A DNA stretch of 64,000 nt from Flammeovirga agarivorans (GTDB taxonomy: Bacteria; Bacteroidota; Bacteroidia; Cytophagales; Flammeovirgaceae): assembly GCF_012641475.1 (NCBI RefSeq), contig NZ_JABAIL010000005.1, positions 558,001-622,000 on the forward strand. The letters run 5' to 3'. Made by a program: the position numbers and the translations under genes. Of the stretch, positions 35,018 to 43,625 are shown piece by piece. The notes below the pieces were generated by a model. It did no database searches. It had not been told where the DNA came from and saw only the letters and a list, made by a program, of their open reading frames with translations. How positions within the stretch are numbered: the stretch's first letter is position 1; every line of letters begins with the position of its first letter.

Positions 35018-35938
35018 TTAAGATGTTTTTAGATTTTTCAGTTTACGATAGTAAAAAAGTATACCAAAAGCGATCAGAGTTGTAATTATTATTATATACC
35101 ATTCTGGTGCTTCTGCTGAAAAAGGGTCTTTCATTTCAGGTAATAATTCATCCTTATTTACGTAAACGCTGATTACAGTTATAGCATTATTCGTTATATG
35201 TGCTAAAATAGAAGGGTATAAACTTCTACCTGACCACAAAAATAAATATCCTAACAATACTCCCAAGAACATTCTTACAAAGAATCCATAAAATTGCATA
35301 TGTATAGCAGAAAAAAGTATGGCTGATAGCCAAATTCCCACATGAACATTATTGAACATTCCTTCTAAGTACCTTTGAATATAACCTCTAAAGAGTATTT
35401 CTTCTCCGATACCCGCTAAAAGAGCAATAACAATAAACCCAAAAAGGAACTCCCATATACTCTGGAAGTCAACTAAGAAAGCGGTAACTTCTGCTAAATG
35501 CATTTCCGATGCCTTAAACGAAGCTTCTAAAGCTTGGAAGGTAGGGGGAAACTCAATATGTTGGTTCCATACTAAAATAGCTGATCCTAAAGGTAGGAAT
35601 GCCGCCATTACAAGCATTGCCAGTAAATATTGTTGTGTATTTGTAGATGGTCTTCTTAAGTTTTTGGTGAAAGTAAGATCGTATTTCCATCCAAATACTA
35701 CAGGTCCTAATATAAATGTAAAGATAGCAGAAATTGCTTGGGATAATAATACCTCGAAGCGACTTTCATAGTTACCTAAACTTGAAAAAACCTCTGAAAT
35801 TTCATAATGATGTAATGGTAATAATAATGCAACAATTACGAACTGTCCTACAAATGTAAAACACACTACGGATAGTATTACCAGAAGAAACTTTTTAAAG
35901 TATTCAAATGGAGTGGATTGAAATGTATGGTCTGTCAT
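35018..35938 (-). CDS. CPBP-family intramembrane metalloprotease
   Basis: A 306-residue protein with about eight membrane helices. The Rce1/CPBP (Abi) motifs are visible: GIGEEILFRGYIQRYLE (Glu-Glu-x3-Arg), then the second motif around AILFSAIHMQFYGFFVRM with the conserved His, and the third motif LYPSILAHITNNAI. Members include the CAAX prenyl protease Rce1 and bacteriocin self-immunity proteins; the bacterial substrates are mostly unknown. It is the first gene of the CPBP-DUF2007-cdsA operon. A TATCTTTG box on the minus strand at 36068-36061 may be a distal promoter. Confidence 0.88.
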   Translation of the reverse strand: MTDHTFQSTPFEYFKKFLLVILSVVCFTFVGQFVIVALLLPLHHYEISEVFSSLGNYESRFEVLLSQAISAIFTFILGPVVFGWKYDLTFTKNLRRPSTNTQQYLLAMLVMAAFLPLGSAILVWNQHIEFPPTFQALEASFKASEMHLAEVTAFLVDFQSIWEFLFGFIVIALLAGIGEEILFRGYIQRYLEGMFNNVHVGIWLSAILFSAIHMQFYGFFVRMFLGVLLGYLFLWSGRSLYPSILAHITNNAITVISVYVNKDELLPEMKDPFSAEAPEWYIIIITTLIAFGILFYYRKLKNLKTS

Positions 35939-36128
35939 CTACTTTTTATAACTTTGCATTCCAACTGAAAATAGGTTTTTCCTAATAGATGTTATATAAA
36001 TATCTAATTATTAGGATTTTAAGAACCTATATCGTTTTTATGTAGTTCTCTAATATGTAGCAAAGATACTTTTTTCTTTAAGAGTAGAAACTACATTGTT
36101 TGCTAAACCTTTAAAATGCTTTAATATC

Positions 36129-37121
36129 GTGGTAAAAATTGGCGACTTAGAAATAAAAGATTTTCCCTTGTTACTGGCTCCTATGGAAGATGTAAGTGAT
36201 CCTCCATTCCGTGCTGTATGTAAAGAAAATGGTGCTGATTTAATGTACACAGAATTTATTTCTGCTGAAGGATTAATTCGTGATGCTGCCAAAAGCCGTC
36301 AGAAATTAGATATCTATGACTATGAACGTCCAATTGGTATTCAGATTTTTGGTGAAAAAATTGACTCAATGAGAGAAGCAGCTGCAATTGCAGAAGAAGC
36401 TAATCCAGAGATTATTGATATTAATTATGGCTGTCCTGTGAAAAAAGTAGCAGGAAAAGGTGCAGGTGCTGGTATTTTATTGGATATCGATAAAATGCAA
36501 AGCATGACTGAAGAAATCGTTAAGCAGGTACAAAAACCTGTAACAGTTAAAACTAGATTAGGCTGGGACGATAAAACAATTCGTATTGTTGAAGTCGCTA
36601 AAAGATTACAGGATGTTGGTGTTCAGGCTTTGACTATTCACGGTCGTACGCGCCAACAAATGTATAAAGGAGTGGCAGATTGGACCAAAATCGCTGAAGT
36701 GAAAAACCACCCAGATATCCATATTCCTATTTTTGGTAATGGAGATATTGATTCTCCTCAAAAAGCCTTAGAATACAAAAATAAATATGAGGTTGATGGT
36801 ATCATGATTGGTAGAGCTTCTATTGGTTATCCTTGGGTATTCCGTGAAATCAAACATTTTATGGAAACAGGAGAAATCTTAGATGCACCAACTTTACAGG
36901 AAAGAATTGATACGTTACGTCGTCATCTAGATTTTTCTGTAGAATGGAAAGGTGACAGAACAGGTATTTTTGAAATGAGACGTCATTATACAGCTTATTT
37001 CAAAGGAATTACTCACTTTAAGCCTTTTAGAACAAGACTTGTAGAAGCAATGACACATGAGGAGGTATTAAACATCCTTACTGATGTTCAAGAATACTAT
37101 GATAAACAAGCTGTTTTGTAA
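36129..37121 (+). CDS. dusB: tRNA-dihydrouridine synthase (DusB type)
   Basis: A 330-residue flavoenzyme of the Dus family: N-terminal LLLAPMEDVSDPPFRAVCKE, the catalytic Cys in INYGCPVKKVAGKGAGA, VKTRLGWD, the TIHGRTRQQMYKG motif and GNGDIDSP. It reduces uridine to dihydrouridine in the tRNA D-loop using FMN and NADPH. I place the start at GTG 36129 (VVKIGDLEIKDFPLLLAPM) because the 11 codons from the upstream ATG (36096) do not look like the family; the ATG remains possible. A terminator-like hairpin follows. Confidence 0.95.
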   Translation: MVKIGDLEIKDFPLLLAPMEDVSDPPFRAVCKENGADLMYTEFISAEGLIRDAAKSRQKLDIYDYERPIGIQIFGEKIDSMREAAAIAEEANPEIIDINYGCPVKKVAGKGAGAGILLDIDKMQSMTEEIVKQVQKPVTVKTRLGWDDKTIRIVEVAKRLQDVGVQALTIHGRTRQQMYKGVADWTKIAEVKNHPDIHIPIFGNGDIDSPQKALEYKNKYEVDGIMIGRASIGYPWVFREIKHFMETGEILDAPTLQERIDTLRRHLDFSVEWKGDRTGIFEMRRHYTAYFKGITHFKPFRTRLVEAMTHEEVLNILTDVQEYYDKQAVL

Positions 37122-37150
37122 AATCAGACTTTGTTTATAAATCAATATTT

Positions 37151-37186
37151 AGCCAACAGTTAGTGATAATTGTTGGCTTTATTTTC
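37151..37186 (+). terminator. Terminator after the dus gene
   Basis: The stem AGCCAACA (37151-37158) / TGTTGGCT (37171-37178) is followed by TTATTTTCTTT on the plus strand. Confidence 0.6.
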
Positions 37187-37193
37187 TTTATAC

Positions 37194-37298
37194 TTATCTA
37201 TGTTATTCACATGACTTGTGAATAGATAGTGTAAATGTGAATAACTTTTTATAAAGAAATACAGTATACTTAATAAAAATCAAAAGTTATTCACAATA
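37194..37298. other. Cluster of DnaA-box-like nonamers
   Basis: Three exact TTATTCACA nonamers (TTATNCACA is the DnaA box) lie within 93 bases: 37203-37211 (plus), 37236-37244 (minus, as TGTGAATAA) and 37287-37295 (plus). A fourth differs by one base (37217-37225, minus, CTATTCACA). The spacing between them is AT-rich, and 14 bases around boxes 2 and 3 (AAAAGTTATTCACA) are identical. The cluster lies just upstream of the YHS-domain gene. It could be a replication origin element, a DnaA-titrating or -activating locus, or the operator of another regulator with a palindromic TTATTCACA site. Confidence 0.5.
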
Positions 37299-37315
37299 AC
37301 ACCCAAGAATTAACA

Positions 37316-37783
37316 ATGAAAAAGTATATAATATTTCTGCTTAGTCTATTTTCAATATTATTAGTAAGCCAAGTATCATATTCACAAATAAAGAGTGATT
37401 TAAACTTAGAGAAAGGTGATGTTGCCGTTGGAGGCTATGATCCAGTAAGCTATTTTGAAAATAAAGTTGAGAAAGGAGATCGACATATTACTACTGTTTA
37501 TCAAGGAGCCCATTATTATTTTGTTTCACAAAAGCATTTAGAAGCTTTTAAAGCAAGTCCTCAGAAATATTCTCCTGCATATGGAGGATGGTGTGCATAT
37601 GCCATGGGAGTAAAAGGGGATAAGATAGATGTAAATTATGAAACTTATAAAATTCAGAATGGGAGACTTTTCCTTTTTTATAATAAGTTCTTTTCGAATA
37701 CTCTAGAAGATTGGGAAGAAGAAGGAGCTGAAAGGTTAGAAAAGCAAGCTGATAAGAACTGGAAAAAATATTTAGCACAATAA
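37316..37783 (+). CDS. Exported YHS-domain protein
   Basis: A 155-residue protein with a signal peptide (MKKYIIFLLSLFSILLVSQVSYSQ) and a YHS domain: VAVGGYDPVSYFENKV then HYYFVSQKHLEAFKASPQKYSPAYGGWCAYAMG. YHS domains are linked to metal binding, for example in copper ATPases. This secreted single-domain form is common in marine bacteria, and its role is not established. The C-terminal ~50 residues are charged and helical. It lies directly after the DnaA-box-like cluster, which may therefore be its regulatory region. A terminator follows. Confidence 0.82.
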   Translation: MKKYIIFLLSLFSILLVSQVSYSQIKSDLNLEKGDVAVGGYDPVSYFENKVEKGDRHITTVYQGAHYYFVSQKHLEAFKASPQKYSPAYGGWCAYAMGVKGDKIDVNYETYKIQNGRLFLFYNKFFSNTLEDWEEEGAERLEKQADKNWKKYLAQ

Positions 37784-37811
37784 AAAAAGGACTCAATAAG
37801 AGTCCTTTTCG
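37784..37811. terminator. Bidirectional terminator, YHS gene / leucine dehydrogenase
   Basis: AAAAAGGACTC pairs with GAGTCCTTTT around an AATAA loop, with A and T runs on the two sides. It overlaps the end of the YHS reading frame. Confidence 0.8.
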
Positions 37812-37839
37812 TTTATATAGTTTTACCTGAATTGGTACG

Positions 37840-38913
37840 TTAGTAAGTGCTTTTTATAGAGGCAACCTCATTAATTCGTTGCTGAGCGATGTCAATTGCA
37901 ACTTCTTGAGCATTCTTGCCTGTAGCTTCAGATTGTTCAAAAACTTTTAATGTCTGATCATAGACAAACTCACATTTGTTCCAAGACCATTCTTTAGAAG
38001 TTTTGATCACTTCAGCATATACGTTGATTACACCACCAGAGTTGATTAAAAAGTCGGGAGCATATAAAATCCCTTTAGATTTTGCTAAATCACCATGAAC
38101 TTTTTCATCAGCTAGTTGGTTGTTGGCACATCCAGCGATGATAGAACACTTCAATTTCTCAAGTGTTTCATCGTTTACAGTTGCACCTAATGCACAAGGA
38201 GAATAGATATCCACATCTAAATCATAGATTTCATCTAACCCTACTCCATTAATGCCATATTTATTAACAACATCTTTTACTCTATCTTCATAGAAGTCAG
38301 AAACATAAATTTCACAACCTTCTTTCTTTAGATATTGAATGATATATTCACCTACGTGGCCAGCACCTTGGATCGATACTTTTTTACCAGCAAGGCTATC
38401 TGTGCCGAATTGTTTTTTAGCAGCGGCTTTCATCCCCATATAAGTAGTATATGCAGTGAATGGTGATGGATCACCTAGACCACCTCTTGTTTCAGGCATA
38501 CCACTTACATAAGATGTTTCAGCAGCAATATGTTCCATATCACCTGCATTCATTCCAACATCTTCGGCAGTGATGTACTTTCCATTTAAGTTTTTCAAGA
38601 AACGACCATAAGCTCTCAACATCGCTTCTGATTTATGTTTTCTTGCGTCACCGATAATTACGGCTTTACCTCCACCAAGATTTAATCCAGCGATAGAGTT
38701 TTTAAAAGTCATACCTCTTGACAAGCGGAGAGCGTCGTTTGTCGCTTGTGCTTCATTTTCGTACATCCACATTCTTGTACCACCTAAAGCAGGTCCTAAT
38801 ACAGTATTATGGATAGCAATGATAGCTTTTAATCCAGTAGATTTTTCATGGCAATAAACCACTTGTTCGTGTCCCATTCCTGAGACTTGCTCGAAAACTG
38901 AGATATCTTCCAT
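37840..38913 (-). CDS. Leucine/valine dehydrogenase (Glu/Leu/Phe/Val dehydrogenase family)
   Basis: A 357-residue protein. The dehydrogenase core is visible in GTRMWMYENEAQATNDALRL, the catalytic lysine region LNLGGGKAVIIGD, ITAEDVGM and the NAD-binding stretch VSIQGAGHVGEYIIQYLKKEG (GxGxxG), with AGCANNQLA and LINSGGVINVYAE near the end. The size and the TYMGMKAAAKKQFG stretch fit leucine dehydrogenase, which interconverts branched-chain amino acids with 2-oxo acids using NAD. It is monocistronic. Confidence 0.92.
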   Translation of the reverse strand: MEDISVFEQVSGMGHEQVVYCHEKSTGLKAIIAIHNTVLGPALGGTRMWMYENEAQATNDALRLSRGMTFKNSIAGLNLGGGKAVIIGDARKHKSEAMLRAYGRFLKNLNGKYITAEDVGMNAGDMEHIAAETSYVSGMPETRGGLGDPSPFTAYTTYMGMKAAAKKQFGTDSLAGKKVSIQGAGHVGEYIIQYLKKEGCEIYVSDFYEDRVKDVVNKYGINGVGLDEIYDLDVDIYSPCALGATVNDETLEKLKCSIIAGCANNQLADEKVHGDLAKSKGILYAPDFLINSGGVINVYAEVIKTSKEWSWNKCEFVYDQTLKVFEQSEATGKNAQEVAIDIAQQRINEVASIKSTY

Positions 38914-39401
38914 TTATTTATTGTTGTCTTGTCTTTTGATTAATGCTGATCAATTTAACTATAAAAGTCGATGGCAATTTACATTTTCAAAACAGTAATG
39001 CAATAGGGACTTAATGAGTTTAAATTTTAAGTAATTACAAAATATTATATCAATCTGAGTGATTTTTAAATTATTTATAAGATGTTATGATTATTAATTA
39101 ATGATTTTGTAAAATATTGTTTTGAAAAATAAAAAATTGATTTTTTTTTGAAAAAATGGTTTTAATTACGATTTCTAAGGTATTAGAGGGAATAATCAAA
39201 TATAATTGTGTGGAGTATTAATACGATTTAATAGTGAGTATTCTAAAAAATTCAAACAATAGATGCATTTTTGTATTTCTAGGAGATACATTGTACTCAT
39301 TCGAAAGCGATTGTTTCTCTTTTTAACCAACAAAAGAGATTTTATTATCCGAGTGAATCAATTAATTTGTGATGTCACTTTCATCAGTAACTCATTAATC
39401 A
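38914..39401. other. 488-base AT-rich intergenic region between divergent genes
   Basis: No gene is seen here. The centre (about 39000-39200) is extremely AT-rich with long A and T runs. It must hold the promoters of the leucine dehydrogenase (minus) and the ABC exporter (plus), but no exact TTG-N-TAnnTTTG pair is visible. Near the right end a perfect inverted repeat (TCTCTTTT at 39316-39323, AAAAGAGA at 39332-39339) followed by TTTTATT forms a terminator-like hairpin about 60 bases before the exporter start. Confidence 0.6.
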
Positions 39402-41171
39402 GTGGATAAAGAAAATAATAAAGGACAAATATTTGACAAAGAAGTACTCTCAAGGATGATGATCTTTGTCAAACCACATCTTAAGTATTTTATATTATTA
39501 GTAGTTCTAACGGTTTCGTTAGGTGTGTTAGCTCCTTCAAGACCTTACCTAATTCAGTACACAATAGATAATTACATTGTAGAAAATGATATGCCCGGCT
39601 TAAATCAGATGATCGTTATTCTGATTGCTGTGCAGTTACTACAAGCGTTAGTACAGTTTTGCCATACCTACTTATCAGGTTGGTTAGGGCAACATATTGT
39701 AAAAGATATGCGAGTGATGTTGTATGAGCATATTCTTAAACTGAAACTAAAGTTTTATGATAATACCCCAATAGGTAGATTGGTAACAAGGGCTGTTTCT
39801 GATATTGAAACATTATCCGAAGTATTTACCAATGGAGTGGCAGCAATGTTAGGTGATATTCTTCAGCTAATCTTCATTTTCCTAGTAATGTTGTATACGG
39901 ATTGGAGATTAACCCTTATAAGTTTATCAGTTTTACCAATTCTTTTATTCTCTACTTACGTTTTCAAAGAAAAAATTAAAGTAGCTTTTAATGATGTTAG
40001 AAATGCAGTTTCTAACCTAAATACATTTGTTCAAGAACATATTACAGGGATGAATGTAGTACAATTATTTTCTGCTGAAAAAAGAGAACAGGAAGAGTTC
40101 AAGAAGATCAATAAGGAACATAGAGATGCGAACATCAGTACAGTTTTATACTACTCTATCTATTACCCGGTAGCAGAAGTAATTGCTGCTTCAGGAACAG
40201 GTTTATTAGTATGGTGGGGTGCACATAGTGTTTTAGATGGGTATGCTACGTTGGGTACATTAATCGCTTTTATCATGTACATCAACTTATTCTTCAGACC
40301 TATTCGAATGATTGCTGATAGATTTAATACATTACAAATGGGTATTGTATCTTCTGATAGAATATTAAAACTATTAGACGATAAGGATTTTATTAGTAAT
40401 GAAGGTACTTATGAGACAGATCATATCGATGGTTTTGTAGAATTTAAGGATGTGTGGTTTGCTTATAAAGAGGAAGACTACGTATTGAAAGATATTTCAT
40501 TTAAAGTAAATCATGGGGAGACTGTTGCTTTAGTAGGAGCTACAGGAGCTGGAAAGTCTTCGATTATTAATTTAATCTCTAGATTTTACGAAATAAATAA
40601 AGGAACTATCTGTATTAACAATAGAAATGTTAAAGATTATGATTTATATAATCTTAGAAAACATATTGGTGTAGTTTTACAGGATGTATTCCTTTTCTCA
40701 TCATCGATTAGGGAAAATATTACACTCGGAGACACTAAAATTACAGATGATCAGATTTTAGAGGCAGCGGAATTGGTAGGAGCGAGATCTTTTATTGAGA
40801 AACTTCCTGGAAAATTAGATTACAAAGTAATGGAAAGAGGTTCAACGCTTTCGGTAGGACAAAGACAATTATTATCTTTTGTAAGAACCATGGTGTATGA
40901 CCCTAAAATTATCATTTTGGATGAGGCAACATCCTCTGTAGATTCAGAAACAGAACAGCTAATTCAAAATGCAATTAATTCTATGATGAAAGGAAGAACG
41001 AGTATTGCTATCGCACACCGTTTAGCGACAATAAGAAATGCTGATAACATTATCGTTCTAGATAAAGGAGAAATTAAAGAGTCAGGTACACATGATGAGT
41101 TATTAAAGAAAAAAGGCTTCTATTCTAAACTTTATCAAATGCAGTATAAAGAAGTTGAAGGAGTCAATTGA
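39402..41171 (+). CDS. ABC exporter, MsbA/lipid-exporter-like half transporter
   Basis: A 589-residue protein with six membrane helices (~residues 25-320) and an ABC ATPase domain. Visible motifs: Walker A GATGAGKSS, Q-loop VVLQDVFLFSSSIRENI, signature LSVGQRQLL, Walker B IIILDEATSSVD, and the switch IAHRLATI. It works as a dimer in the inner membrane and may flip lipids or export drugs; the substrate is unknown. The start codon is GTG at 39402. The stop is followed 57 bases later by tatA, which has its own promoter. Confidence 0.9.
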   Translation: MDKENNKGQIFDKEVLSRMMIFVKPHLKYFILLVVLTVSLGVLAPSRPYLIQYTIDNYIVENDMPGLNQMIVILIAVQLLQALVQFCHTYLSGWLGQHIVKDMRVMLYEHILKLKLKFYDNTPIGRLVTRAVSDIETLSEVFTNGVAAMLGDILQLIFIFLVMLYTDWRLTLISLSVLPILLFSTYVFKEKIKVAFNDVRNAVSNLNTFVQEHITGMNVVQLFSAEKREQEEFKKINKEHRDANISTVLYYSIYYPVAEVIAASGTGLLVWWGAHSVLDGYATLGTLIAFIMYINLFFRPIRMIADRFNTLQMGIVSSDRILKLLDDKDFISNEGTYETDHIDGFVEFKDVWFAYKEEDYVLKDISFKVNHGETVALVGATGAGKSSIINLISRFYEINKGTICINNRNVKDYDLYNLRKHIGVVLQDVFLFSSSIRENITLGDTKITDDQILEAAELVGARSFIEKLPGKLDYKVMERGSTLSVGQRQLLSFVRTMVYDPKIIILDEATSSVDSETEQLIQNAINSMMKGRTSIAIAHRLATIRNADNIIVLDKGEIKESGTHDELLKKKGFYSKLYQMQYKEVEGVN

Positions 41172-41197
41172 ATTTAGTAATTAATTGAGTACCTTTG
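41168..41197 (+). promoter_or_regulatory. Promoter of tatA
   Basis: TTG (41168-41170), 19 bases, then TACCTTTG (41190-41197): an exact match to the Bacteroidota promoter pattern with ideal spacing, ending 31 bases before the tatA ATG. The -33 element overlaps the end of the ABC exporter gene. Confidence 0.75.
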
Positions 41198-41228
41198 CAA
41201 TAACGTAACAAACAATAAATTTACAACC

Positions 41229-41447
41229 ATGGAATTGAGTACAATTTTGTTATTCGGTATGCCAGGAGGTTTCGAATGGGTAATCATCGGTTTAGTAGTA
41301 CTTTTATTATTCGGTGCTAAGAGAATCCCTGAATTAGCTCGTGGGTTGGGTTCTGGTATTAGAGAATTCAAAGATGCTAAAAATCAAATCTCAGAAGAGA
41401 TTGAGAAAGGTATCAAGGAAGAGGAGAAGAAAAAAGAAGAAAATTAA
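41229..41447 (+). CDS. tatA: Twin-arginine translocase subunit TatA
   Basis: A 72-residue protein with one N-terminal membrane helix (~residues 16-28), the hinge [18 protein letters not shown] and an amphipathic, then highly charged tail (EEEKKKEEN). This is the TatA/E pore-forming component that exports folded proteins. tatC and tatB are not adjacent. It has its own promoter and terminator. Confidence 0.93.
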   Translation: MELSTILLFGMPGGFEWVIIGLVVLLLFGAKRIPELARGLGSGIREFKDAKNQISEEIEKGIKEEEKKKEEN

Positions 41448-41518
41448 TCATTCTTCATTTGTCTTGATATATTTTTAATGAAATGTATTTTTCGTTAAAT
41501 ATTTCGTAATAAAGTAGA

Positions 41519-41562
41519 GAAGTTTATCTTTGTCATATAGATGAGGATAAACTTCTTTTTTT
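41519..41562 (+). terminator. Terminator after tatA
   Basis: The perfect 10-bp stem GAAGTTTATC (41519-41528) / GATAAACTTC (41546-41555) with a 17-nt loop is followed by TTTTTTT. Confidence 0.75.
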
Positions 41563-41649
41563 ATGAAGTGTTGCTTGATATTCTGACTACTGTTTCAGAG
41601 AAATACTTCGAACGATATCCTTTTTTTTAGACTTGACAAACGAAACAAT

Positions 41650-43077
41650 ATGTATAAATCATTTGAAGATATAAAAAAGGCGATTGCTGAAGGTAAAACT
41701 TCTTGTGTGGCATTGGTGGAATCATATTTGGCTCGAATTGAAGAGAAAAAACATTTAAATGTTTGGAACGAGGTTTACCCAGAAGAAGCTTTGGCTCAAG
41801 CAAAGTTAGTAGACCAGAAAATCTCAGAAGGAAAAGCGGGAAGATTAGCAGGTATGGTTGTTGGTCTTAAAGATGTTATTGCTTACAAAGACCATGGCTT
41901 GCAGGCTTCATCAAATATGTTAGATGGATATGTATCTCCTTTTTCAGCTACAGCAACAAATCGTTTATTAGCAGAAGATGCAATTATTATCGGTCGCCAA
42001 AGCTGTGATGAGTTTGCAATGGGATCTTCAAATGAAAATTCAGCATTTGGTGTAGTAAAAAATAACATTGATGAAACAAGAGTTCCAGGAGGTTCTTCTG
42101 GAGCATCAGCAGTAGCAGTTTCAGATGATCACTGTCTTGTGTCATTAGGATCAGATACAGGTGGTTCAGTAAGACAGCCAGCAGCATTTACAGGGACTGT
42201 TGGATTAAAGCCGACATACTCTAGAATTTCTAGATGGGGACTTATTGCTTATGCTTCATCATTTGATACAATTGGAATTATTTCCAATAATGTACCTGAT
42301 GCTGCTTTAGTATTGGAAATTATTGCTGGAGAGGATGAAAATGATGCTACAGTATCACAAAGACCTGTACCTGCATACTCTGCATCTGTATCAAAAAAAT
42401 CAACAGAGAAGTTAAAGATAGCTTACATCAAAGAAACGGTTGAAAGTGAGCATCTAAATAAAGATATCAGTGAAAAAACTTTTGCCAAGATTGAAGCACT
42501 AAGAGCTGAAGGTCATGAAGTAGAAGCAATAGAATTTCCATTACTAGATTATCTTTTACCAACATATTATATCTTAACCACAGCAGAAGCAAGTACTAAC
42601 TTAGAACGCTTCGATGGAGTACGATATGGTTATAGAACAGATAACCCTAAAGATTTAGAGGCTTTATATAAAAAATCTAGATCAGAAGGTTTTGGTGATG
42701 AAGTAAAGAGAAGAATTATGTTGGGTACATTTGTACTGTCTGCTAGTTATTATGATGCATACTTCTCAAAAGCTCAAAAGGTAAGAAGAATGATCAAAGA
42801 AACGACAGAGAAGATTCTTTCTGATTATGATTTTATCTTAATGCCAACAACTTCAGCTCCATCTTTTGAAATTGGTAAATACGGAGAGAATAACCTATTG
42901 GAGTTATACCTTGGAGATTTATATACTGTACATGCTTCATTAGCAGGTTTACCAGCGATCTCTATTCCAAACGGAACAGATAAAGATGGTCTTACAATTG
43001 GTTTGCAAGTGATGGCCAACCGATTTGAAGAAGATAAAATGTTAGCCTTTTCTGAGTACTTAAGCTCACTAAACTAA
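41650..43077 (+). CDS. gatA: Aspartyl/glutamyl-tRNA(Asn/Gln) amidotransferase subunit A
   Basis: A 475-residue amidase-signature protein. The Ser-cisSer-Lys triad is visible: Lys74 in VVGLKDVI, the cis-Ser in GSDTGGSVRQPAAFTG and the nucleophile Ser in VPGGSSGASAVAVS. It releases ammonia from glutamine for GatB to amidate mischarged Glu-tRNA(Gln) or Asp-tRNA(Asn). gatB and gatC are not in the window. A terminator follows directly. Confidence 0.96.
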   Translation: MYKSFEDIKKAIAEGKTSCVALVESYLARIEEKKHLNVWNEVYPEEALAQAKLVDQKISEGKAGRLAGMVVGLKDVIAYKDHGLQASSNMLDGYVSPFSATATNRLLAEDAIIIGRQSCDEFAMGSSNENSAFGVVKNNIDETRVPGGSSGASAVAVSDDHCLVSLGSDTGGSVRQPAAFTGTVGLKPTYSRISRWGLIAYASSFDTIGIISNNVPDAALVLEIIAGEDENDATVSQRPVPAYSASVSKKSTEKLKIAYIKETVESEHLNKDISEKTFAKIEALRAEGHEVEAIEFPLLDYLLPTYYILTTAEASTNLERFDGVRYGYRTDNPKDLEALYKKSRSEGFGDEVKRRIMLGTFVLSASYYDAYFSKAQKVRRMIKETTEKILSDYDFILMPTTSAPSFEIGKYGENNLLELYLGDLYTVHASLAGLPAISIPNGTDKDGLTIGLQVMANRFEEDKMLAFSEYLSSLN

Positions 43078-43101
43078 AAGGATTGACAAAAATATATTGA
43101 G

Positions 43102-43136
43102 AAGGTACTATGAAACTATCATAGTACCTTTTTTTA
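43102..43136. terminator. Bidirectional terminator after gatA
   Basis: The perfect stem AAGGTACTATGA (43102-43113) / TCATAGTACCTT (43119-43130) with a 5-nt loop is followed by TTTTT on the plus strand. It also lies directly after the stop of the convergent small gene. Confidence 0.85.
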
Positions 43137-43499
43137 ATTGATCATTAAACTATTTCTATGTAAAAGCTGCTTTAATTCATCTATTGAGCAGTTGTATTCC
43201 CAATACATCATTCGTCCATGTGATGAAGTGACCAATAAATATTGTTTACTGATGGATTGAATTCTATCAATTGATATCAGTTTTCTGACATAATCTGTTT
43301 CTTGAACTCTTTCTACAATCTCTTGGTTGTTTTCATCAAACCCATGAACTATTAATGCTGTTTTTACTTCTAAGTCGATATACATAATGATTAAAATTGA
43401 AGTGAGAATTTGTTGTTTTAGTAACGTGATTGTGAAAGATAAGTAAAGCCAGAAGAGGAAGTAAATGATAATCAGAAAAAATGCTAATCGGGGCAACAT
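43134..43499 (-). CDS. Small hypothetical membrane-anchored protein
   Basis: A 121-residue frame from the ATG at 43499. The N-terminal ~40 residues form one or two hydrophobic helices (LPRLAFFLIIIYFLFWLYLS), and the C-terminal ~80 are soluble, with YIDLEVKTALIVHGFDENNQ and SKQYLLVTSSHGRMMYWEY. I do not recognise a family. An internal ATG at 43385 would give an 83-residue soluble protein and has a -7-like TATCTTTC about 50 bases upstream, so the hydrophobic part may be non-coding. A real gene is likely but its start is undecided. Confidence 0.5.
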   Translation of the reverse strand: MLPRLAFFLIIIYFLFWLYLSFTITLLKQQILTSILIIMYIDLEVKTALIVHGFDENNQEIVERVQETDYVRKLISIDRIQSISKQYLLVTSSHGRMMYWEYNCSIDELKQLLHRNSLMIN

Positions 43500-43536
43500 A
43501 ATTTCCAATTCTTAATCCTTAATTATTAAATCATAT

Positions 43537-43544
43537 TATATTTG
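43537..43544 (+). promoter_or_regulatory. -7 box of the lytic transglycosylase gene
   Basis: TATATTTG, followed by TCG, matches TAnnTTTG exactly, 81 bases before the ATG. No TTG at -33 is seen. Confidence 0.45.
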
Positions 43545-43625
43545 TCGTAGCGTCATCGTCTGATTATTCGATTCATTTCATTATCTAAGATATGCTATCT
43601 TTTTCCCTAATTATTTTAACCGAAA

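Noticed and set aside
41525-41532. An exact TATCTTTG box upstream of gatA
   Set aside because: It lies inside the terminator hairpin after tatA and has no -33 partner, so it is more likely part of the stem-loop than a promoter.
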